Counted from the first letter of the stretch, positions 35,874 through 46,720 are shown. The stretch: DNA of 64,000 bases from Coccinella septempunctata (GCF_907165205.1 NC_058189.1:67392315-67456314); one strand, 5' to 3'. The notes: generated from the letters alone by a model not told the origin. Program-made: numbers and translations.

Positions 35874-35998
35874 TCGTAGTTCTCTATCCGCAACTTTTCA
35901 TGAAAACTTATCTGACGAATTCAAAATGACGTCGCGCAGTTGCACTCTTTAAACCTTTCAGTTGAGCGCGTTTATTAGTGAAAATATACAGGGTAGTC

Positions 35999-36660
35999 CA
36001 GATCGTAACCAAGAAATTTTAACCACGTGTTCTACATTAAAAATAAGCCCTAGTTTGTCATATAAACATATGTCGAGAAATGTTTCCTCTCCGAGATACG
36101 GGGTGTTAAAATTTTAGAAAAAAAAATGTTTTTTATTGATAACTCTCACTCTGCTCGAAATATTTTCATGAAATTTGAGAAGTAGGTTTTGAGCGTCAAG
36201 GAGCACTTTTTGCATAATGTCATTTCTTTTTTATTCTACCAGTGGCTTGCGTACTGCAGCGATATTCAATATTTTCAGATGAAAAAATGATATGCCACTG
36301 GTTTTTCCGACAATAAAAATTACTATTTAAATCCCTATTTAATTTGGAGCTAATTCGGTCTCTTGCCTTTTTTTGTACGAGGCACCGTTTCCGATTAAAA
36401 AAATAAAACACATTCTCATGCATGAAGAAATCGCCAAAATTTGATATGGTAGGTACATAATGATAATAAGACTATTTTTGCTATATCAAATTTTGGCGAT
36501 TTCCTCATGTATGAGAATGTGTTTTATTTTTTCAATCGGAAATGGTGCCTCGTACAGCAGGACCGTATTTGCTCCAAATTAAATAAGGATTTAAATAGAA
36601 ATTTTTATTGTCGGAAAAAAAAATTATTTTTTCATCTGAAAATATTCAGTCTAGCTGAAG
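35999..36660. repeat. Foldback element with inverted arms
   Basis: After a TA, CAGGGTAGTCCAGATCGTAA marks a terminus. Further in, about 36275-36460 and 36475-36655 are reverse complements centred near 36465 (shared AAATCGCCAAAATTTGATAT and CATTCTCATGCATGA-like blocks). The right terminus is missing. Non-coding; mirror-image open frames on both arms are a by-product of the palindrome. Confidence 0.82.
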
Positions 36661-37720
36661 ATAATAAGATTATATCATTAATTATTTTCAGATTACATTT
36701 TTCTAGTTGAAAATTTGTGCATTAACTAGAAATAGGTATGTATTTCATGTTGAAGTATGTTATATTTCCTACAAATAAACACGTTGTACCGTATTCATGG
36801 TTAGACAAGAGAAGATATTTCAAGATTTCTTGTTTCCTTGTCTCGAAATCAAGACAAGATCTTGAAATTTTCAAGACCTGACGACCTCTATTTCCTATTT
36901 GTAACCCTTTTTTAAGTTAAAACTATAAACTACAACACCTCCAATTACATTTTTCTCCGCTTTTTATTATCATTAATCTAACCCATCAAAACAATAACAG
37001 ACCTCCCAATAACAGAGCAGAATTGAATATAATGCCATCGCAACCAATTATTAAAATAGGTCGAATTTTTTTCGGACAGAAAAATGTGCACATATTCGAT
37101 AAATCACGATGAAAAATTTCCGAATGCTTGTAGATAAAACGGAATGAGAACAACGTTACAAACAAGTAGTTTTTTAACGCTTCCCATATCGCGAAATGCA
37201 ATGGGTCGTACTCATAGTTGGAATGGTTCAGTAATTGGAAAGGATTTGCGACCATTATGAATTCCTAATTCCCAAGTCAGGATCAATTATGCAAGATGGG
37301 ACATTCATTCGTACAACAATTTAAAGTTAGTTTATTTCACGTTATTCGGGATTTTGCTCAGAAAATATCAATTAAAGTGAACAGTTCTGGAAAGAATATT
37401 TTACAGGAGCTTTCCAGATCAAGTCCTGGAATCCTGCGACTAATAATACGCTAATAGTACGCTATAATACATACACGATTCTGAAAAAATTATTTCTGAA
37501 ATATACCTTCAATAATATTTATATCCATAATAATCATTTCAATATCCCAATAGTTGGGGAGCCCACAATGCTAAATCAAGATTCACTCGAGCGTCGTGGA
37601 GATCTAGTGGATTTTGGAGATCAGAGGGTAGAAAGAAAACAAGGTTCTATGATGTATGCACTTTTGACGGTCTAGAAAGCATCTGCAGATTTTCAAAGAT
37701 GTAAAAAATATAGTCAGGTG
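36661..37720. other. No gene recognised
   Basis: AT-rich and apparently single-copy. An 89-codon minus-strand frame (36986-37255) has no recognisable domain. Confidence 0.5.
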
Positions 37721-38444
37721 TACAGGGTGGGCAAATTTCGATGTTTTAGCACTACAGTTTTTAAACCAGAGGAGATAGACAAAATCTGATAACCCATTTG
37801 CGTTCTCTTTTTCTGAGAAACTAACAATAGTAGTAGTCATTTTTGGCCATTTTCTTTTGTTTTCGAGTTATAAGCAAAAATTGGAAAAATGGCGATATCG
37901 AAATAAATGTATTTCTCCGCTAATACTGATTATAGAGCTCTGAAACTGAAACATTATACAGGCACTTTTTTACGTAGAATCCAGTGGCGTGCTCGCCTTT
38001 TTAGCAGGATTTTTAATTACGAAGCTATGACCCAAAGTTATGTTTTTTCAAATGAGAACACCAGTTTTCTGTGCAATTTTTTGAAAGCTTAATTTTTACT
38101 GATTTCAAAAATATATAACATCATATGGTTTGTAACAATTTAAATAATAGAAAATGGTCAAAAACCTTTTTTCTCAATATTTCTATGGTTTCAACTTTTG
38201 ATGAGCATAGAAAAATATAGCCATCGTATGATTACCACAGTCTCCTTCTATAAGTCCTTTCATTATTATGAAAATTTATGAAATATATCTTGATTCAAAT
38301 TTTGTGAAAATTGGTAAAAAGCATAGAAAGAATGACATTGCCGGAAGGAGACTGCTCTTGTCATAGGAAGCTCTATTTTTCTGTGCTCGTCAAAAGTTGA
38401 AACCATAGAAATATTGAGATAAAAGGTTTTGACCATTTTCTATC
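37721..38444. repeat. Inverted-repeat element with a palindromic core
   Basis: The left border TACAGGGTGGGCAAATTTCG resembles the terminus at 23892. The core 38147-38444 folds on itself: GATAGAAAATGGTCAAAA...CCTTTTnTCTCAATATTTC on the left is mirrored at 38373-38444, with the centre near 38295. The two parts may be separate insertions. Non-coding. Confidence 0.72.
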
Positions 38445-39270
38445 ATATCAAACAAACAAGTTTTTTCTATAATTTCGAAGTTTTCAGTCAAAACACATGG
38501 TGGGCCACACCAAGACTGAAAAGAGCTGAAAACGCACCCACTGCACCCAGGGGATAAAGTTTGAGAAGCGAAAGAAACAAAGTCGAAGGGACTTGGAAGA
38601 ATCAGCTATAAAGTTCACGTTCCTTTTCTCTCAACTCCGCCAAATACGTCGTATATACTAATTAACAGAGGCAACTTGTCACTCGTCTCTATTTTCTTAC
38701 CGTTTTCATCAAAGGCGGCGCCGACGACGCCTCCTGCCGGCAGATGCCGCCGTATCGTCTTGTGAAAAAGCAGCAAGTGTCAATCCTATTAGTCTGGACG
38801 AAAGACGAATTGTGGATTATTAGCGGCGCGAAGACGGAGTTGTGGTCTGAGTATGACAGGGCGAAGACGTGAGCAATACGGATTTCGTCGACTGGGAGAG
38901 CATCGTTAGGGTGTCTCCGAAACAAGATCGTCTTCGCCGTTTCCTATTTTTTCATTTGAGGAAGAGATAGTTGGTCTTTTTTCGAATCTTTTTTAAGAAT
39001 CGAAAAAACTTGCGAGCACGTTCGTGTCTTGTATCTACAGTGTGTATCACTTCTTTAGATAATGTAAATAATTGTTCCAAAATCCTTTGGACAAGGTATG
39101 ATTCTTGGTTTTCGTTATCATACACTTGATAGACAAATAGATCTATATTTTAATAATAGAGGAGGATAAGAAGGATTTCTTGCATCGGTATTTGACAATG
39201 GATTGAAGATGGATCCACTACCACACGCCAAAATCATATAGATCGTTAGTCTAGTAGACAGTAGTCGGTG
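38445..39270. other. GC-richer single-copy block, function unknown
   Basis: About 38520-39000 is moderately GC-rich with CpGs and no repeat match in the window. A 78-codon minus-strand frame at 38689-38925 has no recognisable motif. Confidence 0.42.
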
Positions 39271-40345
39271 AAAATCGTTCAAAATGTCAAGCCGTCTGGC
39301 AAGATTCTGGTCTCAACATTCTAGGACGCGCAAGGAATATTGTTCATCAACCATCTTGTCAATAAAGTGTCAGAAGTTTTTTCAATGTCTTTCTCGTTTT
39401 TTCAATTTTCTACTGAATAACCACTGGTATATCTATCTATGGGAGATGATTCCCCAACATAAGGGTCCTGTAGCGTTCCTCGAACAACTGAAGAACAGAA
39501 GAATCATCACTTGGAAGACTGGACCTGGTCGAAAGACCCTCCCAGTCAAAAGCAAGATTTGGCTAATATTAATTTACTACCGAAGGCATTTCTAACGACG
39601 AGGGTGATCCTTCACCAAGATCAGCAGAAGGTTTTTGACGCAGAGATGATATTCCTCCTAGTGCAATTGAAGGACAAGTTATGTACCTATGATTACTTAT
39701 TATTTCTTCATTCATCATCAAGTCTTCGAATAAGTTTTGATGAAAGCTTTATTATTCACTTTTTTCCTCGTTTTCTGCTCTGTTTCTTCGTTTCAGATAT
39801 TATTTCGAAATGGAAAGAGGATAAAAAAATTTTTATATGGAAAAGAAGCCCTTCAGTATTAAAAGCTTATTCTGCAAACAAACTGTCATCACTACACTAC
39901 CTACGGGGAGACAGGGTTTTTTACCGAGGTTTTTCCCTAAGTTCTTGTATCATACTCCAAATTGTATGGTACCCCGTTACACCAGCCTTTGCTATATATA
40001 ACCATCTTGGGAAATTCTGAAGTATTAATACACTTACACGGCTTCACTGCATCATTTGACTGCAGAACTCAAGAAAAAACGACCCTAACCCACCCTATTC
40101 TCCCCAGCGACTACTACATTTTTGCTGACATGAAGAGATGCTCCAGAGAAAGAAGTTTGGCTCAAATGAAGAAGAAACTGAGGTATATTTTGAAAGCAGC
40201 GACAAATTGCTTCACACAAAGGAGAGCTGAGATGAATGTACCACTCTGAAGGAGAGTTTTGTTTTCCTTAGTTAGGAAAAACCCACTTATAGTGAGGCTC
40301 TTTTTGAGAATTGTAGCACCCTTCATGAGTGTTTATTTCAGTTAA
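39271..40345 (+). pseudogene. Strongly decayed mariner-type transposase remnant
   Basis: Separate plus-strand pieces recall a mariner transposase: RVILHQDQQK near 39605-39635 resembles the LHQDNAPAH motif of the second Asp. PSDYYIFADMKRCSRERSLA near 40105-40165 resembles the SPSDYYLFADLKR block with the last Asp. The distance between them is far too long, so insertions or rearrangement must have occurred. No termini were found. This lineage differs from the five mariner copies at 29-58 kb. Confidence 0.5.
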
Positions 40346-40369
40346 GTTTAGTGGGAGGGTTCACTTTCA

Positions 40370-41560
40370 TTGCGACCAAGGTCTATCGCACCCCCATCAG
40401 AGCTGTTCTCACAACTACACCATCAACAGCTCGTGCTCTAGCTATCCAGCTATCCAATAAACCCCAGTATCTGGGAGGTCTTCAAGGAAGCTAAGTCCTC
40501 ATTTCTCCTAATATTTCCTCGTCCAAGACATTCCTTGCTCAGGTTTGCAATGGCGAGGCATTCTGCAACCAGATGAACATTAGTTTCCTCCTCTTCCCCA
40601 TACTTTGGTCGGTTTCTGATAAGCCTATTTTCATAATATGCTTTCTAAGACGACAATGTCCTGTGAGGAAGCCAGTGAGGAGGCATAACTTACTTTTACT
40701 CAGATCCAAAAATTCTTCGATCTGGTTTCTTCCCTGTCTAGAAACTCTTTCCTATAGGTGCGTTTTCTTGTACCACAGAAAGGCTCTCTTCCTTTGATTC
40801 CAGAGTGACCTGGAACCCAGACTAAGGAGAACTTGTTGTTCTTGCCTATTTCATTGAGTTTCCTTCGGCAACCCCATGTCAGCTTTAAGTCGATGACATA
40901 GGAGTTCCGTGCTCTGATAGCGACTTGACTACCAGATTGGATCACTATCGGCCGGTTTCATAATCAAATTTAAAGTCACTTTAAGCATAAAGCTTCCTTT
41001 AGTGTCATTTTTTGTAGGGTAAAAGGAAGCTTTAAAATTAAAGTGACTTTTGGATTGATTATGAAACCGGGCGTTAGTCACATTATTGATAATTTCCTTC
41101 CAGGTTTATATCCACGCATCTTTTGATTGCAAGTATTTCTGCCTGAAAAACACTCGAGCAGGATCCTAACTATACTGTACACTTGGTGCTTGCCCCGTAT
41201 AATTCAAGCGTCAGCACCTGGCGTGGTTTTTGAACCATCAGTATACCATTTGATGGTTTAACTTTGAATTCTGGGTAGTGTATTCCTTTTCCCATTCCTC
41301 CCTTTTACAAAGCATCGTTCTTTTCAATGCTTACATTGTTAATGATAACATAACCAGGCAGGCTCGCTGAGTATTTGTTCAGAGAGGACCAGGCTCTCTG
41401 ACTTTTAATTCTCTCATAACCTGTACCTTCCCAAGATATTCTAAGGATGGCTCCATGGTCTACCCTATCTATCACTAGATATAGAGGAGTGAGATCTGTG
41501 ATGACCTCAAATGCTCTAGTTGGGCACGTTCTCATTGCTCCAGTGCAAGCTCTGCTGTAG
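40370..41560 (-). pseudogene. RNase H-bearing LINE ORF2 remnant (I/R1-like group)
   Basis: Read on the minus strand, 41535-41305 encodes MRTCPTRAFEVITDLTPLYL, the segment between reverse transcriptase and RNase H in I/R1-like LINEs. Around 41245 comes YTDGSKTTPGADA with the first RNase H Asp, and near 41140 a worn equivalent of the Glu region. After the MITE at 40953-41070, 40945-40700 holds SLVWVPGHSGIKGREP, the RNase H His motif. C-terminal sequence with several stops follows to about 40370. Frameshifts and stops make it non-functional. Confidence 0.83.
40953..41070. mobile_element. MITE-E, 118 bp palindrome inside the LINE
   Basis: CGGTTTCATAATCAAATTTA at the left mirrors TTGATTATGAAACCG at the right, with AAAGTCACTTTAA/TTAAAGTGACTTT in the arms. 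It splits the RNase H region of the surrounding LINE, so it inserted after it. It ends in CCGG on both sides. Confidence 0.85.
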
Positions 41561-42266
41561 CAAACCAGACTACTGTCTACTGTGATATAACAAACACCCC
41601 TTTTTATGGTGTTCCATCACCCCTAAAAACATTTTTCGACATTTCTGCTTCACCTTCTAGACCGACAGCAGGGCAATCTAGGAAAAGCCTACGTCCATCC
41701 ACTCGCGGATTCAAAACGTGAAAAAAAACGAGCCACAGAACAAACGGTACCTGTCCCGAGACGGGCGCGCACAGCACAGATGCTGCGTCCAGCGCAGCTA
41801 CGGCGACGTCGTCGCGAATACAGATGATTATGCAGATTCGAGCTCATAGAATACAATGGAGCATTGTCTTTTCCCCACGGCCAGGTCGATCTGCGCGAGC
41901 GGCCAGACCGTATTGGGAATATCGACACGCCGGACACGGTGGACATCTGAATGAACTCGACAATGCCCACTCGCCTTTGTTTTATTTCCGAGGGACCGTT
42001 TCGCGATCTCGCAAAATGGTCGTCGGGCACGGACAGATGGGTGTACTTTTCAGATGGTTTATGTTCAGAGTTCGCGACGCGGCTGTATATACGGATTTGG
42101 GACCGTAGCGAGGTGATCTGCGAGATCGTATCTGTTTCCTCGGTGGAGATAATGCGTATTGTGCCCATGGTCTCCCGCCATGACTCCATTATAGTAAGCT
42201 AGGAATGTTTAGCGTTGGGGTTCGCTCCACTTGAGTCAGAATTTGGGATTTTCAAAGCCAAGGTAG
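41561..42266. other. GC-rich single-copy block, function unknown
   Basis: About 41690-42200 is GC- and CpG-rich with a 166-codon frame on the minus strand and two 83-94-codon frames opposite. The protein is Arg/Ser-rich with no recognisable domain, so chance in GC-rich DNA is likely. Confidence 0.42.
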
Positions 42267-42713
42267 TGTGATGTACCCAGCTAGGGTAGGTTCGGCCAAT
42301 CGTATATGCAGTGGAGGGATGACGAATAATATTCGGCAGACTCATCAAAGGGTGTTTATTTCTTAAGACATTTTGAACGGAGCACTGACTATAACTTAGA
42401 TTCAGATCGAATCGACAATTGTATGATGCAATTCAATAATGAACACATTGAATGAGTCTGCCGAATATTATTCGTCATCCCTCCACTGCATATACGATTG
42501 GCCGAACCTACCCTAGCTGGGTACATCACATGGCGATCCTGGCAGGTGCGATCAAAGTGTGTTTATTTCGTAAGACATGTCGATTCGATAGTCTGTGCTC
42601 CGTTCAACATGTCTTACGAAATAAACACCCTTTGATGAGTCTGCCGAACATTATTCGTCATCCCTCCACTGCATATACGATTGGCCGAACCTACCCTAGC
42701 TGGGTACATCACA
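42267..42713. repeat. Foldback with arms of about 110 bp and an extra inner copy
   Basis: The left arm 42267-42374 (TGTGATGTACCCAGCTAGGG onward, through GACGAATAATATTCGGCAGA) is inverted at 42598-42713. A third copy of part of the arm, 42450-42530, is in the same orientation as the right arm, 183 bp away from it. Between them CGTAAGACATGT...ACATGTCTTACG forms a further small hairpin. Sequence identity among the copies is very high, so the structure looks young. Non-coding. Confidence 0.85.
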
Positions 42714-42990
42714 GTAGGAACTGGGGCTTTATAATTCAATTTATTCAGATTTCAATTGAATACACCCATAGATATACAGAGTTTCACACTGCCAGAGATC
42801 TCTGCTGACAAGGGAGTGCCGTAGTATCATAAAGCAACTGGCCAGAGACAACAGAGTGACTCTACTATGGGTATCAGGACATTGTGGTGTTCAAGGAAAT
42901 GAGAAAACTGATGGGCTCGCAAAAAAAAGCCTTCAAGGTTAACACCTGCTGGACCTGAGCCTTTCTGTGGGCTTTGAAAATACCAATATA

Positions 42991-43797
42991 CTCTTATGCA
43001 CTGGGAGAGGATAACCAGGCACAACTACGTTGCTTATCGCCTCGAAAACATAGCGATGAGGAACATATGTCAGGTGACGAGGGAGCCCAGGATTAGGGAC
43101 AGGGAAGGAAAACTTTTAAAACCCGACCTTCTTCTAACTAAAGATCAGCACGTCATAATATCTGACGTTTCAGTTAGCTGGGAGTGCTCAGAGCCTTTGA
43201 GCATGGCTTACGCAGTTAAGAAAGCCATATACTCCACTCCCACCTTCCTAGAGAAGGTTGAAGAACAATACCCCGATAAAATTATCGAAGTACTTCCGCT
43301 CATTGTGAGTGCTAGGGGAGGATGGTGCCCTGAAAACCTGAACATCATCAAGATGGTTGGCGCTACGGATGCGGATATTGGAGACATAATCCATACCGCT
43401 TTGAGGGGTGGCTGCATCATACACACAAGCAGTTCAACCGCGTGGTGTGGCTCAGTTCTCGTAGAGTTCGTATAGTTCGTCCCACTGCAAGATCTCAGTG
43501 GTAAAGCTTCAGGTGGTCTCGCGAGTGCGGGTACCGGTTGTGTGTTCGGGCTACTGGTCCGGCTATGGATGCTGTTCGAGAGAGTTTGTTCGTGCGATAG
43601 TGTTCGTGAACTTCGTTCTATAAGTGGTGTACTGACTTGTTCTCTCTGTTGTTTGTCAAAGATGTGATGTACTGGTCTATTGTTTTTTATTTTTTTTAAC
43701 TTTTGAACCTGACATTGAGTCATCTCTGAGGTCATGTGACCCATTAGCTTAAGATTTTGATCTGCTTGTACTGCCTGTAGTCTGAATACCGAATAAA
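42991..43797 (+). mobile_element. R2-like LINE fragment, 5'-truncated, nested
   Basis: The insert carries the last part of an R2-like ORF and about 320 bases of 3' sequence. Similar AATACCAATATA (42979-42990) and AATACCGAATAAA (43785-43797) on the two sides may be an imperfect target duplication, so the right boundary is uncertain by about 12 bases. It splits the RNase H-type LINE. Confidence 0.75.
42996..43475 (+). pseudogene. R2-like LINE protein, C-terminal restriction-like endonuclease domain
   Basis: In R2-group LINEs a single ORF ends in a restriction-like endonuclease that nicks the target DNA to prime reverse transcription. This 159-residue open stretch starts WERITRHNYVAYRL (the R-x-RHN box). 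It then has REPRIRDREGKLLKPDLLL and VIISDVSVSWE, matching the KPD...(D/E)-x-x catalytic pattern, followed by AYAVKKAIY and the late block VSARGGWCPENLNIIKMVGA. It ends at TAG 43473-43475 after VLVEFV. The upstream reverse transcriptase and zinc fingers are absent through 5' truncation. The surviving part has no internal stop. R2 itself is confined to 28S rDNA; related clades are less site-specific. Confidence 0.82.
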
Positions 43798-44305
43798 GCC
43801 TTATAACAGCGGTCCAACAATGGGAGTTGAACAACAGAATAACCCTCTGAAGAAACATTTCTGAACTTATTCAGTCAAAGAAATTCTTGATGATTTCAGC
43901 GACCTACACCAGAAAGCTGCTCAAGCTGTCACGAGCTGAGCTTCGGGTGATGGTGGGACTGCTGACAGGGCACTGTTGGTACAAATATCATTTGTACCGC
44001 ATGGGAGAGTCAGCAGATGAGATTTGTAGGCTCTGTGGATCAGAAGCAGAAACAGCTGAACAAGTGGTATGCAAGTGTCCAGAGCTGGCTGGCCTAAGAA
44101 CCATTCAAATGGGTAAACCGGTCCTGGGTACTCACGAGGTAACGGCTAAGGCTCCTAAGGATGTTGTCAGTTTTATCAACACCATCGACGACCTTCTTGG
44201 GTTCCTATGAATGAGAAGGGTAGAGAACAAAAGATCTACATGGTCGCAGTTCCTGGAAGGCTAATCGATCCACAACGACCCCGGTTCGAATAATAAACAA
44301 TAATA

Positions 44306-44450
44306 CAGAGTGAATCTTTGACTTGTACTTATGTTTTGACAGTATATTGTTGAGGTCAAAAGAAAAACTTTCTTCTTTTACCATTTATTCCGATTTGGCC
44401 TAGATAAAAAGATATAGGTAACCATTTTAGGTATTTATTATGAGAAAAGC
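44306..44450 (+). mobile_element. MITE-A fragment
   Basis: After TA, CAGAGTGAATCTTTGACTTG and the TTGAGGTCAAAAGAAAAACT block match the MITE-A left end, followed by the TTCCGATTTGGCC and CATTTTAGGT blocks of the 12.5-kb copy. The remaining two thirds are missing. Confidence 0.8.
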
Positions 44451-45200
44451 AACCCCAGGGACTAAACACTTAAAATTTTCAAACATCAACCTTGCAAATA
44501 AGCTAATATATTCTGTAACCAGGTGATACAGAGTTTTCCTTCTTTCTACTCTTCAAATAATCTTTCTAGATCTTCCAATTACGAAGGTACCTACTCCAAA
44601 TGATCTCAGAAATTTCAGAGACAGATCATTCATGCTGAAGTTCACGTCCTTTTGGCGTTCTAAACGAACAGGAAGCAGTCGGTATTGAATAAATAATTCA
44701 ATATTGCAATCTGTCCTCTATGGAGCAACTGTAATGTCATCAAACTATCGAACCTACGATGCACAAGTCGAAAAATTTCAACACCGACCGAATTCCTGAC
44801 AGAAATAGAGCGGACTCGGCGATTTTTCCAAAAAGATTGGAAGTTAACAAGTTGGCCTGCACGCCGCGAGTGTTCACATTCTCGATAAGCGTGTCCACTT
44901 GAAAGAAAACGAAATGATCCGTTCGAATCATGTGCGAGGAAGGTTGGTGCCAAAACTGCCAAATGGAAATCGGCTATTATTTCGCGGTAGATTTCACGTG
45001 ATTCACGCCGCGATGCGACACGTGATGGAAAACGAAAAAAAAAAACACGTGGATATACAGCGGGAAAACTAATGAGTAGGCTATTTGGATAAACTTCAAA
45101 AATGTAAAAGGCTCAACAAAACTCCTTATTATGATCTAGACTATTTAGATTCTAGATCATTAATGGACAACACATCGAAGTATTAACAGAAAAACTATTT
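44451..45200. other. No gene recognised
   Basis: AT-rich single-copy sequence with a slightly GC-richer stretch at 44740-45060. A 100-codon minus-strand frame (44660-44962) has no recognisable domain. Confidence 0.5.
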
Positions 45201-45221
45201 TATCGAGAAAAGGTAGATGAT

Positions 45222-45254
45222 GAACATGATTTTGGTCTTATGTGACCTCGTCAG
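45222..45254 (-). ncRNA. Decayed hammerhead ribozyme (family 1)
   Basis: On the minus strand: CTGACGA (45254-45248), GGTC, a 6-base loop, GACC, then AAAA instead of GAAA, then TCATG. Stem II is perfect, and position 7 of the core tolerates any base. The conserved G12 has become A, which should abolish cleavage. Spacing and flanks match the family-1 hammerhead at 145-224. Confidence 0.7.
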
Positions 45255-45399
45255 TCGTCAGAGATTAACAACTCAACGAAAATAGAACGAACTGATGGCC
45301 CCTATTCGACGTGAATAGTAGGTACGGTGAAGGAATACACCCTAGCGCCATCTGATAGGAATTCGAACGTTGCCAGCGCTCTATCTTCCTGCCAGAAAG

Positions 45400-46148
45400 C
45401 CTTCAAACAGATATCAGCCTGGAGAATGAAACTCTAGAACAGGTCGAGCAGTTCAAATACTTGGGAAGCTTCATAAATACCAGGGCTAATCTAAACACGG
45501 AAATACAAAACCGTATCAATTCGGCATCACGGGCATTCTGGAAGCTAAAGGAAAGAGTGTTTCAAAATCACGACCTCAATCTGAAGACCAAGACAAGTTT
45601 ACAAAGCAGTGGTCCTCCCAACGCTTCTTTACGGAAGCGAAAGCTGGACGCCCCACAGGCGACATATTAAACAGCTTGAACAAACGCAACAACGTCATCT
45701 AAGACAGATAATGCACATCAGATGGTTCCACAAAGTTTCGAATGCAGAAGTCTTGCAGCGCGAGAGTTGTAAAACAATTGAGACTCAAGTAACGAGGGCC
45801 CGACTCAGATGGAGCGGCCACATTTTGAGGATGCAAGACACAAGACTCCCCAAAATAGCTCTATATGGCGAATTCACTGAGGGAGCCTGGAAACCAGGAG
45901 GCCAGTATAAGCGGTTTAAGGATACACTACATCAATTCCTAAAATTAGTTAATGCCAATCATAACTGGGAACAACTAGCGTCAGACAGGTCACAGTGGAG
46001 GTCTTTGGTACACATTTATAATGGAGAATCGAGAAGGATACAGCGGCGGCCAGATCTGGTTGGTGACTATCCATGCCCTGATTGTGGAAGGATCTGCAGG
46101 TCACGGTTGGGTCTCTTCAGTCACAGGAGGGCACACAGTCGTAACTAG
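45400..46148 (+). pseudogene. LINE reverse transcriptase C-terminal domain with terminal zinc finger, copy 2
   Basis: Contains ENETLEQVEQFKYLGSFINT at the front, then a frame change near 45600. LPTLLYGSESWTPHRRHIKQ and the rest follow in the second frame (about 45609-46148), which is open for 179 codons. It ends in CPDCGRICRSRLGLFSHRRA then HSRN and TAG. That is a C2H2-like zinc finger (C-x2-C-x12-H-x3-H) after the DRSQWRSLVH block. One frameshift is the main damage, so this copy is less worn than the 31.7-kb one. Confidence 0.87.
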
Positions 46149-46226
46149 CCCTAAGAAATTACAAGTCTGTTTGCAATTTTTTTTTTCTTCTTTTTGTAGA
46201 TTTATTCCCGGTAACGGGATACAGCA

Positions 46227-46252
46227 ATGAATGAATGAATGAATGAATGAAT
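46227..46252 (+). repeat. (TGAA)n tail of the LINE
   Basis: Six to seven ATGA/TGAA units end the RTE-like LINE. Simple-repeat tails of this sort are normal for RTE-type retrotransposons. Confidence 0.9.
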
Positions 46253-46277
46253 CTTTCTGCTAGATCATCGTGATATA

Positions 46278-46480
46278 TTGAACTCTAAAGGAACTGGAAT
46301 GGCATCTCGATGCAGGCAAACTGAGGAAGACTGAAAGAGAAGATGTAGAGCAATCTATCTCTCTCTGGTTGCCGAACCATTAGAAAGAGATGGGTTGCTC
46401 TACATCTTCCGTCTCAGTTGAACACACTTCTCGTAGTATTTCGGTACCTAAGAGGCCCTTCCACTTCTTTTAGAGTTCAA
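46278..46480. mobile_element. MITE-G, palindromic, about 200 bp
   Basis: TTGAACTCTAAAGGAACTGG at the left is the near-inverse of CCACTTCTTTTAGAGTTCAA at the right. An inner arm AAGATGTAGAGCAA is mirrored by TTGCTCTACATCTT. It lies directly 3' of the LINE tail. Confidence 0.8.
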
Positions 46481-46674
46481 TGACCATGATTCCTACAGTC
46501 TGACAGCTCGTGCAAACAGATACGTGATGCTATTTTCACTCTGATAGTTAGGAAAGTGGATTGAGTTTGTGCTCGAGTCCTGTCAGATGGCGCTAGGGCG
46601 TATTCCTTCACTGTACCGACTACTGACATCGAATAAGTAATAAATTCGTTCGATTATCGTTGAGGTATGAATTG

Positions 46675-46720
46675 TCAGGCTCTGACCATAATCATGGTCA
46701 GAATCTACACTTTCTCGACG
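46675..46720 (+). ncRNA. Relic of a hammerhead ribozyme (family 1)
   Basis: The 3' half is recognisable: GACC (46684-46687), a damaged GAAA box (ATAA), then TCATGGTCAGAATCT, matching 187-209 of the intact family-1 ribozyme. The CTGATGA half is deleted or replaced by GTCAGGCTCT. It cannot be active. Confidence 0.6.

Larger units (their letters stand above)
42760..44303 (+). mobile_element. RNase H-bearing LINE 3' region, interrupted by an R2-like LINE
   Basis: The plus strand encodes TLLWVSGHCGVQGNEKTDGL then AKKSL at about 42853-42930, the RNase H His motif of an I/R1-like LINE. After the nested R2-like insert the same protein resumes: SRAELRVMVGLLTGHCWYKY, then a CRLCGSEAETAEQVVCKCPE zinc-knuckle region at 43920-44095, stopping at 44208-44210. 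A short 3' region ends near 44303 in AATAATAAACAATAATA. The same family lies on the minus strand at 48.9-49.6 kb, where the two halves are contiguous. That shows the interruption here is secondary. Confidence 0.87.
45395..46252 (+). mobile_element. RTE-like LINE, 5'-truncated copy 2
   Basis: The same LINE family as 31570-32421, on the plus strand. The 3' end is intact: stop, a 3' untranslated region with a hairpin (TTCCCGGTAACGGGA), and a (TGAA)n tail at 46227-46252. The 5' end is cut near 45395, inside the region before the YLGSF motif. Confidence 0.88.

Noticed and set aside
41689..42189. 166-codon minus-strand frame as a protein gene
   Set aside because: No recognisable domain, Arg/Ser-rich composition of GC-rich chance frames, and opposing frames of similar length.
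42634..42660. TTGATGAGTCTGCCGAA in the 42-kb foldback as a possible hammerhead
   Set aside because: There is no stem II and no GAAA box at the right place. The motif is explained by the foldback repeat.
44265..44300. GGTTCGAAT as a tRNA B box
   Set aside because: It is part of the 3' end of the RNase H-type LINE, and no cloverleaf can be drawn around it.
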